This document shows, piece after piece, positions 10,501-20,497 of a stretch of DNA of 64,000 bases. The stretch's first letter is position 1. Every line of letters starts with the position of its first letter. This stretch comes from Leptospiraceae bacterium (GTDB lineage Bacteria > Spirochaetota > Leptospiria > Leptospirales > Leptonemataceae), in NCBI GenBank assembly GCA_026005135.1, contig BPKM01000005.1:1-64000 (forward strand). Direction: 5' to 3'. Under the pieces are notes generated by a model that saw only the letters and a program-made list of their open reading frames with translations, searched no databases and was not told where the DNA came from. The translations under genes and the position numbers were made by a program.

Positions 10501-11135
10501 GAATCTGGTTTTAATTTTTCTAATTCTGAATAATAATATTCTGATCTATCATATTCTTTTAATTCAAAGTATATATCACCTAAGAGTAATAATACATTAT
10601 TTCTATACTTAAAATTTTCTTTATTCGCTTTTTCTAAATAATAAATCGCTTTTTCGTACTTTTGCATTTCTTTAAAAGTTAAACCTAAACGATATAAATA
10701 ATAAGGATCATCTGGTTTTATTGTAATTAATTTTTCGAAACGCTTTAAAGCTTCTTCGTATTGATTTAAAGAAGAATAGATTAAACCTAAGGTTAATAAT
10801 AGTTGTTCGTGTTCTGGATTTATTTTTTCAGCTAATAATAAACTTTCTAAACCATTTTCGAAATCATTTAACTGATAATAAGACATTCCGATTAAATAAT
10901 AGCCATCAAATAATATAAATTCATTTAGAGATAATTTCGCATATTCGATTGCTTTTTGATATGCTTTTTTTTGGTAATAATAAGATGCTTGTTTAATAAA
11001 ATTCTGTGCTTTAAATTTTTTATCATTATATTGAATTTCTAAGGTTTTATATTCATTTATCGAAGTTGTCTTACATTGATAAAAAACATTCAAATAAAAT
11101 AATAAAATTATATAATAAATGATTTTATTTTTCAT
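7581..11135 (-). CDS. Large TPR lipoprotein with C-terminal propeller-like region
   Basis: Many TPR units (e.g. YYLYRLGLTFKEMQKYEKAIYYLEKA), lipobox-like FYQC, C-terminal IKAIDPFSGIEIWNRRF. Confidence 0.8.
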   Translation of the reverse strand: MKNKIIYYIILLFYLNVFYQCKTTSINEYKTLEIQYNDKKFKAQNFIKQASYYYQKKAYQKAIEYAKLSLNEFILFDGYYLIGMSYYQLNDFENGLESLLLAEKINPEHEQLLLTLGLIYSSLNQYEEALKRFEKLITIKPDDPYYLYRLGLTFKEMQKYEKAIYYLEKANKENFKYRNNVLLLLGDIYFELKEYDRSEYYYSELEKLKPDSKEVRNSKTQVKVAYYLEKGNNAFKNKKFKEAEENFKQIIQLRPESSIGYFQLGILYLELKNYDQAISNFKKALEISKDLDHFLYLCRTYLETSQFYNSLSCIKTGLQLYPSDEKLLNLLALYFKQTGNYKKSISILNRILSKNQNSLNTHKNLYLIYLEMGNLEKSKYHLEIIKNLDTNKDFWEKENTKLDALTLIKKGNQYLKNHQYNQAKKLYYKALAIYKHPEVYLAIGDLYQKLRNYKYAESNYYNALKISNDNIYAYEKLLDLYKKINYRKYKNLKSNIINKSKNNLSFGILYIKLLIQENNLKEALLINQKLLTKYPDSYIVKKQLAYNYYLMSLEENKNKRFQNALSYVQKALKLEPENLLYKNSKEIIQNNIKYKALVEELEKAEQLYFKEEYKKAKEIYFNIYQKWKKPLILVRLAEIEFYLGNEVEGYRLLENALKEKPKEIYVLEALYTRLLELNKLEEAEKGFKEILSIKEDAYYSYYKLGIIKLIKKEYYEALSYFEDAIIYNPDFLPSKIGYGLALYFLKDLKRSEEVFREISQQNGFGREIAILNLSLIYFNQNDNQKAKKELLYLIKQFPEYSDAYYHLAYIEYENRNFLEAERLLKKAISLQKRDVYFWALIKFYKETGIKSDELKQYCMMFLQTYPTSKFYFKVKNIYNELTNNQPFFEYTYTGNLKDYNILPYDNRLIFYNEKEIISIEMNTEKIFFHLNETDIKKVDLNQFLWIIQKNQIKAIDPFSGIEIWNRRFSYTICNVYNILPDLVLLISKTDCKKDLFLYYNDQIIKLEKPLISLWGNNLIFKKGNDIALMNFNTFIEKQNLEPERQFQFEKGEEILDFELNSNYFLIRTNKNIYVLNKDFYLTYKESLNDNYLYRLNQNYLVQFQNHKDLWKLNLLDLSMEKKYYFYSIDIDVLNHNLNNVLLQNEQIFYIDSEYNLNNINLNQKEKKVFKELQKFRKGIVKFHY

Positions 11136-11137
11136 AA

Positions 11138-12808
11138 TTACCTTATTTTATAATTTCCATCAAATGTTTTATTTATATTTTTACTCATAAAATACATTAG
11201 TTTGCCAATTTTAGTTTTGCTTTCTTTTTCTGATACGAAAAATTCTTTTAATAAAAGATTCTTAAAACCAATACTTAAATAATTTGCTTCTATGGGATTA
11301 TTCCATATATTATTTGTATTTATATATAAATCAAAAATATTTGTTTTACTATCAAAATCAAAATAGATATAGTTTGATTTTTCTTTTATACGAAAAACTT
11401 TTTCTAATTTTAATAATTTATCTCCTGTATAAAGAGAATACAAGTCATTGTATTTTTTTAATAATAAAGTATGCTTACTAAACTGAAATAAAATTTCACA
11501 ATTTTCACAATCAAAAATGATTTCTCCTTTGAGATTATCAAGTATAATATCAGGTGTAAATAACATTTGCTTATTTAAAACTAAAAAACCATCTTCCTGT
11601 ATTTGTTTATTTGAAACGGGTATACTATTTTTATCTATAAACCAATAAGATTGATTGATATGTTCAATAAAATGATTTCTGAAATCTTCGTAAAACTGGA
11701 TTGGATAAAATAAATTAAGTATCTGATTTTTTTGTAAAGAAATATCACTGGCATACAGAGTTTTCCATTGGTTTGATTCTTTATCAATTGATTCTAAAAG
11801 TTCAATATGATATTGACCTTCATAAAGTTCAGAAACATAGACAGGTGCAATTCCTTTTAATTCATTATCCATAAAAATAGATAACTCTTTATTAGATAAA
11901 ATATTTAAATTAGATGTTATTTCTTCATCATCCCATTTTATAAATATATTTTGATGATTTTTTTCTTTTATATTAACTTGAATTTCTTTTGCTGGATAAC
12001 CTTTTTTTTTCGCTTCTATAATATATTTTCCTTCTAATAGAGTTAATTCTGCAGGTGTTTCTCCTTTATATAGAAAAATATTTTTATTTATATTTTCTGA
12101 ATCTCTCTTTACAATAATATAATTTTTTGAAGAAGATAAAATATTTAATTTTCCTTTTCCAATGGTCTCAAAGGATTTTATAAGAGAATCAATTTGTTTT
12201 TTATCAAAATGTATATAATAATTCTTAGATGGTAATAATAAATTTTCGGATGTAATAAATAGAACATTTTCATTATTATTTTGTATAGTAAATCCATCAG
12301 ATTCAAAATCATAATAGATTTGTTTATTATCAATTCTATGAATAGTATAATGAAACTTAAAATTTTTTATTTGTTTTGAAGGATTTTTATCGTCCTGATA
12401 AATTCTTATATCCAATAAATGTGTTGGATTAATGTTCTTATTAGATTTATCTGTAATAAAAATAATTTGTGGACTTTTCTCAGAAATAGAACGGAAAATA
12501 TATTTTAATAAATAATTAGAACTTTCTTTTATTTCATTTAAAAGCTCCTCATCTCGATCATTTTCAATATTCCAATTGACTTCATTAACTTGAAGAATAA
12601 TCTTATCTTTAATTTGTTGAGTCTCGAAACTATCAGAACGCTTTTCTTTTAAATCTGCAATACCTATAAATATTTTATTATTTAAATAATTTGAATAATC
12701 TAAAAATTCTGGGAAAAAATCAGATTTTTTATTTGAATCAATTTCATTAATAGAAGAACAATATAAAAATAGAAATAATCCTAAAAAAACGACCAATCTA
12801 AACATCAA
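11138..12808 (-). CDS. Lipoprotein with PEGA-like domain
   Basis: Signal peptide with lipobox FLFLYCSS; KGETPAELTLLEGKYIIEAKKKGYPAKEIQVNI. Confidence 0.6.
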   Translation of the reverse strand: MMFRLVVFLGLFLFLYCSSINEIDSNKKSDFFPEFLDYSNYLNNKIFIGIADLKEKRSDSFETQQIKDKIILQVNEVNWNIENDRDEELLNEIKESSNYLLKYIFRSISEKSPQIIFITDKSNKNINPTHLLDIRIYQDDKNPSKQIKNFKFHYTIHRIDNKQIYYDFESDGFTIQNNNENVLFITSENLLLPSKNYYIHFDKKQIDSLIKSFETIGKGKLNILSSSKNYIIVKRDSENINKNIFLYKGETPAELTLLEGKYIIEAKKKGYPAKEIQVNIKEKNHQNIFIKWDDEEITSNLNILSNKELSIFMDNELKGIAPVYVSELYEGQYHIELLESIDKESNQWKTLYASDISLQKNQILNLFYPIQFYEDFRNHFIEHINQSYWFIDKNSIPVSNKQIQEDGFLVLNKQMLFTPDIILDNLKGEIIFDCENCEILFQFSKHTLLLKKYNDLYSLYTGDKLLKLEKVFRIKEKSNYIYFDFDSKTNIFDLYINTNNIWNNPIEANYLSIGFKNLLLKEFFVSEKESKTKIGKLMYFMSKNINKTFDGNYKIR

Positions 12809-12853
12809 AGTTATTTTATTAAATGTCGTTTTTTTGTCAATATACCTTTTTTT

Positions 12854-13342
12854 CTATAAATATTTTTTTTCTATTTGTTGTAACCATTTCGAAAATTCTC
12901 TATGATATTGTACTAAACGTTTTAAAAATGTTCTTCTTTCTTCTATTAATAATTCTCTTGCTTCTGCAATGATATCTGCAACTGTTTCTCTATGAAATGT
13001 CAAATGACTAATATATAATAATCGAATTTCTCCTGGAAGTAAATTTAAATTGATTTTTTCTAAACCATTCCAAAATTCTTCTAAACGTTTAAATGCAAGT
13101 TCCAATTCAGAAGGGTAAGGACTATTCATCAATGCTACTTTATCTGTTATTTCTCTTAAAATAGAAAAAAATCTTTCTATTTCATCCTTAGATACCTTTG
13201 TTAGCTCAATTTTACCTTCAAAAAATTGTTTTGCATATTCTTTTTCTTCTTCTGGTATATCCTGTTTAGCATAAGCTGCTTGTAGAGTATCAACAACAGT
13301 CATTTTTTCTGAACCTCTTCTAAAGACTCTTTCCTTTTCCAT
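12854..13342 (-). CDS. Hypothetical protein
   Basis: ORF with SD ggag upstream of ATG. Confidence 0.6.
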   Translation of the reverse strand: MEKERVFRRGSEKMTVVDTLQAAYAKQDIPEEEKEYAKQFFEGKIELTKVSKDEIERFFSILREITDKVALMNSPYPSELELAFKRLEEFWNGLEKINLNLLPGEIRLLYISHLTFHRETVADIIAEARELLIEERRTFLKRLVQYHREFSKWLQQIEKKYL

Positions 13343-13483
13343 ATCAACTCCTTTTTTTATTATATTGTGAAGTTTTTATCATTTTAAAAAATTTATTGAC
13401 CATTTTTTTTTTCGTATCTCTGAGGTAAAGAAAAAAATATTGTTATTGTAATAGCATTGAAAAATGTGTAAATGGAAAATCCT

Positions 13484-13554
13484 CGGGGTGTAGCGCAGAG
13501 GTAGCGCATCGCGTTCGGGACGCGAGGGTCGGAGGTTCAAATCCTCTCACCCCG
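13484..13554 (+). tRNA. tRNA-Pro (anticodon CGG)
   Basis: Cloverleaf: acceptor CGGGGTG/CACCCCG, D-stem GCGC/GCGC, anticodon stem TCGCG/CGCGA with loop TTCGGGA, T-arm GGAGG-TTCAAAT-CCTCT; CCA not encoded. Confidence 0.95.
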
Positions 13555-13601
13555 AAAATACTTTATTGACAAAAAAATTTGATTGAATATAGGGTTTCTT
13601 A

Positions 13602-14555
13602 ATGAATATAAAGTTATATGGAGTAAGAGGTTCTATCCCAGCACCTACAACAACAAAAGAATACAAAAAAAAAATAAGAGAAATATTAAAATTTGCTATT
13701 CAGAATCAATTAAATAACGAAGAACATATAGATGATTTCTTAAATCAATTACCGATGCATCTAACCTATTTAACAGGTGGTAATACTACCTGTGTTACTG
13801 TTAGAACGAAAGAAAAGTTTTATATATTAGACGCAGGCACTGGTATTAGAGTCTTAGGAGATGAAATTTTTCAAAATCAAAATCAATTTCCAAAGGAAAT
13901 TCATATTTTTATTACTCATACACACTGGGATCATATACAGGGATTACCTTTTTTTAAACCATTATATTTGCCCCAATATACACTCCATTTTTATTCGGGA
14001 TTCCCAGATATAGAGGAACGATTATATTATCAAACTGATGAACGTTTTTTCCCTATGCCTATTTATAAAACGGCAAGTAAAAAATATTATCACCATTTCG
14101 ATATTAAAAAACCTCTTAAACTGGAAGACTCTATTGAAATCCATTCCTTCCCTTTAAAACATCCCGGTGGATGCTTTTCCTATAAATTTATTAATTTAGA
14201 AAATAATAAGATCTTTATATTTGCAACAGATGTAGAATTTACTGGAGAAGATTTTTTAGAAAAAACAGAATATTTAGAATATTTTGGCAATGCTGATATT
14301 TTAATATTAGATTCCCAATATACCTTAGATGAATCTTTTTTAAAAATTGATTGGGGACATACAAGTTATACAATGGCTATCAATTGCGCCACACACTGGA
14401 AAGTAAAAAATTTAATTTTAACACATCATGAACCTGCTTATAGTGATGAAAAACTATTTAATAATTATATTAATGCTATAAGACATAGACAACTATTGGA
14501 TAAAGAAAGACCAAAAATATTTTTAGCTAAAGAAGGAATGGAATTGGAATTATAA
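13602..14555 (+). CDS. Metallo-beta-lactamase-fold hydrolase
   Basis: THTHWDHIQGLPFF, ILDAGTGIRVLG, TDVEFTG, LTHHEP motifs. Confidence 0.85.
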   Translation: MNIKLYGVRGSIPAPTTTKEYKKKIREILKFAIQNQLNNEEHIDDFLNQLPMHLTYLTGGNTTCVTVRTKEKFYILDAGTGIRVLGDEIFQNQNQFPKEIHIFITHTHWDHIQGLPFFKPLYLPQYTLHFYSGFPDIEERLYYQTDERFFPMPIYKTASKKYYHHFDIKKPLKLEDSIEIHSFPLKHPGGCFSYKFINLENNKIFIFATDVEFTGEDFLEKTEYLEYFGNADILILDSQYTLDESFLKIDWGHTSYTMAINCATHWKVKNLILTHHEPAYSDEKLFNNYINAIRHRQLLDKERPKIFLAKEGMELEL

Positions 14556-15056
14556 ATGAAATATAAAACATTTTTTTTAATTAATGGAATTATGTTAATA
14601 CTGGTCTTTGGTAGTTTGAGTTTTATTATTAGTTTAGAAAAACAATTAGTTAAAAGAAATTATCAATTTATTATAAAAAATAAATATAACGCTAAACCAA
14701 TTTTTGTAAAGATAGAACGAATTCAAAATAAATCGTTTTTTGGTTTTCAACATTATTATTTTACCTTATCCTTCTGGCACGAAGGAAAAAAATTTTATTT
14801 ATTAAAAAAAATATCTTCATATCTATATTATAAGTATAAAGAAGGTAATCAAATCGAAGCAGTTCTAATATTAGATAAATGGCAAAATCCCCAAATTCTT
14901 TTAATCCCCCAGATTATAGAAGAAATTAAGCTCGATAAAGCAAAATATAAAAATTTAGAAGAGATTACAAATATTTTTATGGGATTAGGTATTTTGTTTT
15001 TATTTTTTTATTTTATTCTTAATCGCAAATATAAAAATGTCTTTCATGAATTCTAA
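14556..15056 (+). CDS. Hypothetical membrane protein (two TM segments)
   Basis: ORF with N- and C-terminal hydrophobic segments. Confidence 0.55.
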   Translation: MKYKTFFLINGIMLILVFGSLSFIISLEKQLVKRNYQFIIKNKYNAKPIFVKIERIQNKSFFGFQHYYFTLSFWHEGKKFYLLKKISSYLYYKYKEGNQIEAVLILDKWQNPQILLIPQIIEEIKLDKAKYKNLEEITNIFMGLGILFLFFYFILNRKYKNVFHEF

Positions 15057-15852
15057 ATTAGATTTTGGTTTATCCCCCTGCCCCAATGATACTTATATCT
15101 TTTATCATTTTATTCATACTGGAAAATATAATCCAATTTTTTTAGATGTGGAAGAATTAAATCAATTAGCACTAAAAGAGGAAATCCCTTTAATTAAAGT
15201 TTCCTGCATAACAGCAGTACAATTACAAAAATATGAAATTTTATCCTCAGGTGGTGCAATTGGTTATAGATGTGGACCATTAATTGTAAGTAGTTTAAAA
15301 AATCAGCTTTATTATAATGATTTTATAAACTTAATTTATAAATATCCTATTTATATTCCGGGGAAACATACAACAGCAAATTTTTTATTTTATCAATTTT
15401 GTAAATATAATAATATACCAATCAATCAAATAGAAATTCACTATATCCGTTATGATAAAATTATACCAGAATTAAAAAAGAATAATGCTTTTGGTGTTTT
15501 AATCCATGAAGAACGTTTTTGCTATCAAAATCATAATCTAAAAAAAATTATTGATCTTGGTGAATGGTGGGAAGAAACAACCCATTTACCTATACCCTTA
15601 GGTTGTATTGTTCTACACAAAGATTATATAGAGCTAAAAGATATTATAGAAAATGATATTAAACAAAGTATAGAATTTTCTAAAAATAATTATCATAAAG
15701 TATTACCATTTATAAAAAAATATGCCCAATCTATGGACGAAACAATTATAAAATCCCATATTGATCTTTATGTAACAGATTTTAGCTATGATATGAAAGA
15801 TAAAGGGAAACAATCCCTTTTTAAATTAAAAGAATTTGTATATCAATTGTAA
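15037..15852 (+). CDS. mqnD: 1,4-dihydroxy-6-naphthoate synthase (futalosine pathway)
   Basis: LDFGLSPCPNDTYIFYHFIHTGK signature, ISCI/VSCITAVQ, SSGGAIGYRCGP. Confidence 0.85.
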   Translation: MSFMNSKLDFGLSPCPNDTYIFYHFIHTGKYNPIFLDVEELNQLALKEEIPLIKVSCITAVQLQKYEILSSGGAIGYRCGPLIVSSLKNQLYYNDFINLIYKYPIYIPGKHTTANFLFYQFCKYNNIPINQIEIHYIRYDKIIPELKKNNAFGVLIHEERFCYQNHNLKKIIDLGEWWEETTHLPIPLGCIVLHKDYIELKDIIENDIKQSIEFSKNNYHKVLPFIKKYAQSMDETIIKSHIDLYVTDFSYDMKDKGKQSLFKLKEFVYQL

Positions 15853-15854
15853 TT

Positions 15855-17150
15855 TTATAAAAATATTAATGCCATAATTAAAAATACAGGTTGTAAAATT
15901 AATATAGAATAAATTAAATATCCTCCAAAAGAAGGCATTTTAATTCCAAATTGTTCTGCAATAGAACGAACCATAAAATTAGGGGCATTACCAATATAAG
16001 TCATAGCTCCCATAAATACTGAGCCTAAGGAAATTCCAGCAAGTATTAATGGTTCTTTTTGTATAAATTCTATAACAGTCATTGTTCCCTGAGCAATAGT
16101 AAAAAAAACTAAATACGTTGGTGCATTATCTAAAAAACTGGAAAATGCTCCTGTTGCATAAAAATATTTTATCGGTGTATCTAAACCTAATTCATGACCA
16201 TGAATCTTTAATAAAATTAAAGCTGGAACCATTGTAATAAAAATACCAATAAATAATGCTGCTACTTCCATAATAGGATATAAATTAAAATCGTTTTCTT
16301 TTCTATATTGATCTGGTGTTGTAATTTTGGATAAGAAGATTAAAAGAAAGAATAAAGGAACTTGTATCAATTTAAAAAATTCATTCTGATGAATTAATGT
16401 TTTAAAGGGTTCATAATTTTCATTGATAAAAGCTACAATTAAGACAACACCTAAAAGCCATATAAAATTTATACTACCTTTAATACTAATAGGTTCAACC
16501 TGAGTTTGATCTTTAATAATATCTTTTATCGTTTCTTTTTTATAGGCATATTGATCCCATATATAATAAATAATTAATAATATTCCTACAGTAAATAACC
16601 ATTCGGGAAATAAACGAAATGTCCAGGTAAATGGAACTCCACGTAAATAACCTAAAAATAAAGGTGGATCTCCTAAGGGTGTAAGTAAACCTCCAATATT
16701 AGAAACAAGAAAAATAAAAAATAATACAGTATGAACAACATATTTTCTTTCTGAATTTGATTTTAATAATGGACGAATTAATAGCATAGATGCACCAGTC
16801 GTTCCTATAAAAGAAGCCAATATAGAACCAATCAATAAAAATATAGTATTATTTATTGGTGTTGCTTTAATATCTCCTCTAATAACAATCCCTCCACTTA
16901 TATAAAATAAAGCAGCAAGTAAAGAAACAAAAGGAATATAATCTAAGATAATCTGATGTTCTAAATCTTTAAATCTTCCAATAGAAATTAAATAGATTGC
17001 AATTGGTATACCTAATACCATCGAAACAATAAATTTATTTTTATTACTATGCCACCAATGTTCTGCAACAAGAGGTAAAATGGCAATACAAAGTAAAATT
17101 AATATAAAAGGAATTACAGACCAGAATGCTGGTTCTAAACCATTATGCAT
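15855..17150 (-). CDS. Sodium:proton antiporter (NhaD / CitMHS-like ion transporter superfamily)
   Basis: Multi-TM; GTTGASMLLIRPLL, LGDPPLFLGYLRGVPF, SSFLDNAPTYLVF. Confidence 0.8.
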   Translation of the reverse strand: MHNGLEPAFWSVIPFILILLCIAILPLVAEHWWHSNKNKFIVSMVLGIPIAIYLISIGRFKDLEHQIILDYIPFVSLLAALFYISGGIVIRGDIKATPINNTIFLLIGSILASFIGTTGASMLLIRPLLKSNSERKYVVHTVLFFIFLVSNIGGLLTPLGDPPLFLGYLRGVPFTWTFRLFPEWLFTVGILLIIYYIWDQYAYKKETIKDIIKDQTQVEPISIKGSINFIWLLGVVLIVAFINENYEPFKTLIHQNEFFKLIQVPLFFLLIFLSKITTPDQYRKENDFNLYPIMEVAALFIGIFITMVPALILLKIHGHELGLDTPIKYFYATGAFSSFLDNAPTYLVFFTIAQGTMTVIEFIQKEPLILAGISLGSVFMGAMTYIGNAPNFMVRSIAEQFGIKMPSFGGYLIYSILILQPVFLIMALIFL

Positions 17151-17185
17151 ATAAACCTCTCATTAAAAAAATCAAAGTTAATATT

Positions 17186-18178
17186 TTATATGGAATTATT
17201 TTGTAAACCAATATATGCTCTAAAAATAATATAAATTATATATAAAACTACAAACATAATCCCCTGATTTCGTTCTAATTCATGTCTTTTTCCTATAAAT
17301 AAAAACGAAAATAAAATAAAACTAACAATTACAGTTATTAAGGCATCAATATTATTTTCCATTGTAAAATGTAAAGGTTTAATGCACGAACTAATACCAA
17401 GAATAAAAAATATATTAAATATATTAGAGCCAACAACATTACCTATGGCAATTTGTGTATTCCCTTTATAGGTTGCAACACTAGAAGCAGCTAATTCAGG
17501 TAAAGAAGTACCAACTGCAACTATAGTTAAACCTATAAATGCTTCACTTAAATGGAATAATTTTGCAATTTGAACTGCTCCATTAACTACCCATTCACTT
17601 CCTAAGGGCAATAAAATTAAACCAAGAATTAAATATAAAAAAGACATAAATAGAGATAATTGTTTTTTTGGAATTTCATCTTCGAATATATTGTCTTTTT
17701 TTGCAATACTAAATACATAATAAATAAATATAATAAAAAACGCAAGAATTACTAATCCATCATTTCTTGATAAATAATTACTATTATTTGCACCAAAAAA
17801 AACATCATTTGCCTGAATTAATATTACAATTGAGCCAAGCAAACTAAATGGTATTTCTTTCCAGATAGTATTTTCTTTTACAAAAATATTTTTAATTATA
17901 GCACAGATTCCTAATATCAACAATATATTGGCAATATTACTTCCAAGAATATTTGAAATGGCTAAATCCGATTGTCCTTTAATAGAAGAATTTATATTAA
18001 CAGCAAGTTCCGGTGCAGAAGTACCTATCGAAACAATTGTTAATCCTATAACTAAATCAGAAACATTTAACCTTCGAGCTAAGGAAGTTGCACCTTCTAC
18101 TAAAATGTCTGCCCCTTTTATCAAAAGATAAAAACCAGGTAAAAATAATAAATAATCAATTATTGTTGTTATATCCAT
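17186..18178 (-). CDS. Calcium/sodium antiporter (CaCA family)
   Basis: Two alpha repeats: VSIGTSAPELAVNINSSIKG...NILGSNIANI and VAVGTSLPELAASSVATYKG...NVVGSNIFNI. Confidence 0.9.
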   Translation of the reverse strand: MDITTIIDYLLFLPGFYLLIKGADILVEGATSLARRLNVSDLVIGLTIVSIGTSAPELAVNINSSIKGQSDLAISNILGSNIANILLILGICAIIKNIFVKENTIWKEIPFSLLGSIVILIQANDVFFGANNSNYLSRNDGLVILAFFIIFIYYVFSIAKKDNIFEDEIPKKQLSLFMSFLYLILGLILLPLGSEWVVNGAVQIAKLFHLSEAFIGLTIVAVGTSLPELAASSVATYKGNTQIAIGNVVGSNIFNIFFILGISSCIKPLHFTMENNIDALITVIVSFILFSFLFIGKRHELERNQGIMFVVLYIIYIIFRAYIGLQNNSI

Positions 18179-18344
18179 AAATTAAAGAACCAAAAATTCA
18201 TATTAATTCTAATTGCAAAGTTTTTTTAATCGTTACAATTAACTTATTTTTTAAATATATAAAAACAATCAATAAAACAATTATTTTAATATAATAAAAT
18301 AGAATTGACAAAGAATTTTTTAGTTTTATTTTTGCTATTAAGCA

Positions 18345-19019
18345 ATGAAAAAATATATTCTAATTATATTATTTACTATTAGCAAAACTATATATACTTA
18401 TAAACCTTATACTATTCCGTTTATTCAACCAATGGAAATTTCAATTGCAAAAAATTTATTACAACAAAATATAACAAAAAATCAAAATAATTCTTTGTAT
18501 TATACAGATATAACAAATTTTTATTTTTACAAAAAACCCAAAATCACAAATTATAACATTAATAAATTAACATTCCAGCCATCGTTTCTTAGTTATTATT
18601 CTCCTTTGAATTATTATCATTATTTATCTTATCAAAAAAACAACTTTATAGAAATTGAATTAATTCCTTATCTAAAGCATACAGAAATTCCCTGGAAAAG
18701 TGCTAAAAGAGAATATAATTTTTATTCTTCGATTTCTTATGGTTTCTTTTTAAATCAGAAAGAAACTATATCTGCTTTTTTTGGTATTATAAATGAACAA
18801 AAATTGCATAACGAAATGATTAATAATTATGATCCCTTTATTGAATATGGAAAAATATTTTTTACACCTGGTATACAACTTAGAAGTTCCAGTGTTGTTT
18901 TAAAAACGTTTTTAGAAATGCCTTTTTATCATTATGATTTTATTCAAAAAACCCAAAAGATCTATACTCCTACATCTGAAAATATAAAAGCAAATTTTCA
19001 AATTCAAATCAAACATTAA
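18345..19019 (+). CDS. Hypothetical secreted protein
   Basis: ORF with N-terminal hydrophobic segment. Confidence 0.5.
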   Translation: MKKYILIILFTISKTIYTYKPYTIPFIQPMEISIAKNLLQQNITKNQNNSLYYTDITNFYFYKKPKITNYNINKLTFQPSFLSYYSPLNYYHYLSYQKNNFIEIELIPYLKHTEIPWKSAKREYNFYSSISYGFFLNQKETISAFFGIINEQKLHNEMINNYDPFIEYGKIFFTPGIQLRSSSVVLKTFLEMPFYHYDFIQKTQKIYTPTSENIKANFQIQIKH

Positions 19020-20497
19020 GGGAGATAATGATCTGAAGGTATATAAAATTTTTTTAATATATTTAAATGTTCTTTTTCTTTATTTAAATCAATATAAATC
19101 TTCCTATGGTTAGATAATTCTAATTCTAAAATTTTATTATGAGAATGTATTGTTTTATCTATTATTTGATATAAATGTTTTAAATTTTGTATATCAATAT
19201 TATTAGCTTTTAATACCGGTTTTAATAATATATCCTGATAACCAATATTTATTGGATCAGGTAAAACTTCAGAAATGATCACAATTTTATCTTGTTCTTT
19301 TTCATTTTTATAATACTTTTTATTATCATATAAATAAGCAAGTTCTAATGCTTGCCTACGCCAGTTTTTTCCAAGACGTTCTATTAAATAAGAACGACTT
19401 AATTCTATAAAAAGAATTCCATGCTGTAAAATATATGGTTGCATTCCATATACTTTCCAGGGTATACGTTCTACACTTCTATTGTAGTTATATAATGATT
19501 TTAAATCTATTTCTAATTTTTTAACTTGTTTATCTCTTAGGATCTGAACTTTTAACTTTTCTCCTTTATTTCTATACGTTCCATTGATATTTCTGGAAAT
19601 CAATAATTCAAATTTCTGATAACCCATTAAAGGATCCTTATAAAAACATTTTTTATTTGGTTTTATACCATCGATTTCTAAAATTATATCACCTTCTTTT
19701 AAAATACCATAACCACTACTACCTATAATAATTTCCTCTACGAAACAACCCTGTTCATCTTCCGGTAAATTATAATGTTTTTTTAATTCATCAAATACTG
19801 GTTTAAGTTCTAATCCTTGCACAACAAAACCTTTATAATTTTCAGAAAAATATTGATTTATAAAATATCTTATTCTTGATGCTGGTACAAAAATTAGTTT
19901 TTTATCATTATAATAAGAATGGAAACCTACAACTTCTTCATTCAATACAGCTGGACTTCCTATTTTGATAGATTTCGAAGAAGAAACTGTAAAAACAGGT
20001 AATTTTGTAAATCCGTAATCAGATGTTATGGTATATTCATTTACAGAATATTTATAATAACGAAGTTGATTATAATCATCGAAATAAAATACTTTTATAT
20101 TTTGCTTTAACTTTGGATCTTCTCCTAAGGGGAGTTCTTTCCAATTTTTTTTAAAATTTAAAAAAGATTGATTTGATTTAAGAATACATAAATTTACTTC
20201 TGTATCTATTAATTCTAATTGTAATTTATATTTTTTATTTTTATATATTGCATTGATGGAAACTGAATGTATTAATTCATCACATTGAGATAAAACTGTA
20301 TTTGAATTTAAAATTATACCATACTGTTGATATTCTTCTCCTAATTCTTTTAGCCATGGATATACTTTACTATAACGAATTGTCGTATAGTTTAATTCGA
20401 TTAAATGTTCTTTTAGGATATCTTTTAATGTTTCTTTTGCATTTATGATATTATGAAGAAAAATAAATAAAATTATAAAATAAATTTTACTTTTCAT
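19016..20497 (-). CDS. HtrA-like paralog with PDZ domain lacking the catalytic triad (pseudo-protease)
   Basis: Same layout as the adjacent HtrA gene; position of GNSGG is IGSPAVLNEEVVG; HVV and D motifs not conserved. Confidence 0.6.
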   Translation of the reverse strand: MKSKIYFIILFIFLHNIINAKETLKDILKEHLIELNYTTIRYSKVYPWLKELGEEYQQYGIILNSNTVLSQCDELIHSVSINAIYKNKKYKLQLELIDTEVNLCILKSNQSFLNFKKNWKELPLGEDPKLKQNIKVFYFDDYNQLRYYKYSVNEYTITSDYGFTKLPVFTVSSSKSIKIGSPAVLNEEVVGFHSYYNDKKLIFVPASRIRYFINQYFSENYKGFVVQGLELKPVFDELKKHYNLPEDEQGCFVEEIIIGSSGYGILKEGDIILEIDGIKPNKKCFYKDPLMGYQKFELLISRNINGTYRNKGEKLKVQILRDKQVKKLEIDLKSLYNYNRSVERIPWKVYGMQPYILQHGILFIELSRSYLIERLGKNWRRQALELAYLYDNKKYYKNEKEQDKIVIISEVLPDPINIGYQDILLKPVLKANNIDIQNLKHLYQIIDKTIHSHNKILELELSNHRKIYIDLNKEKEHLNILKKFYIPSDHYLP

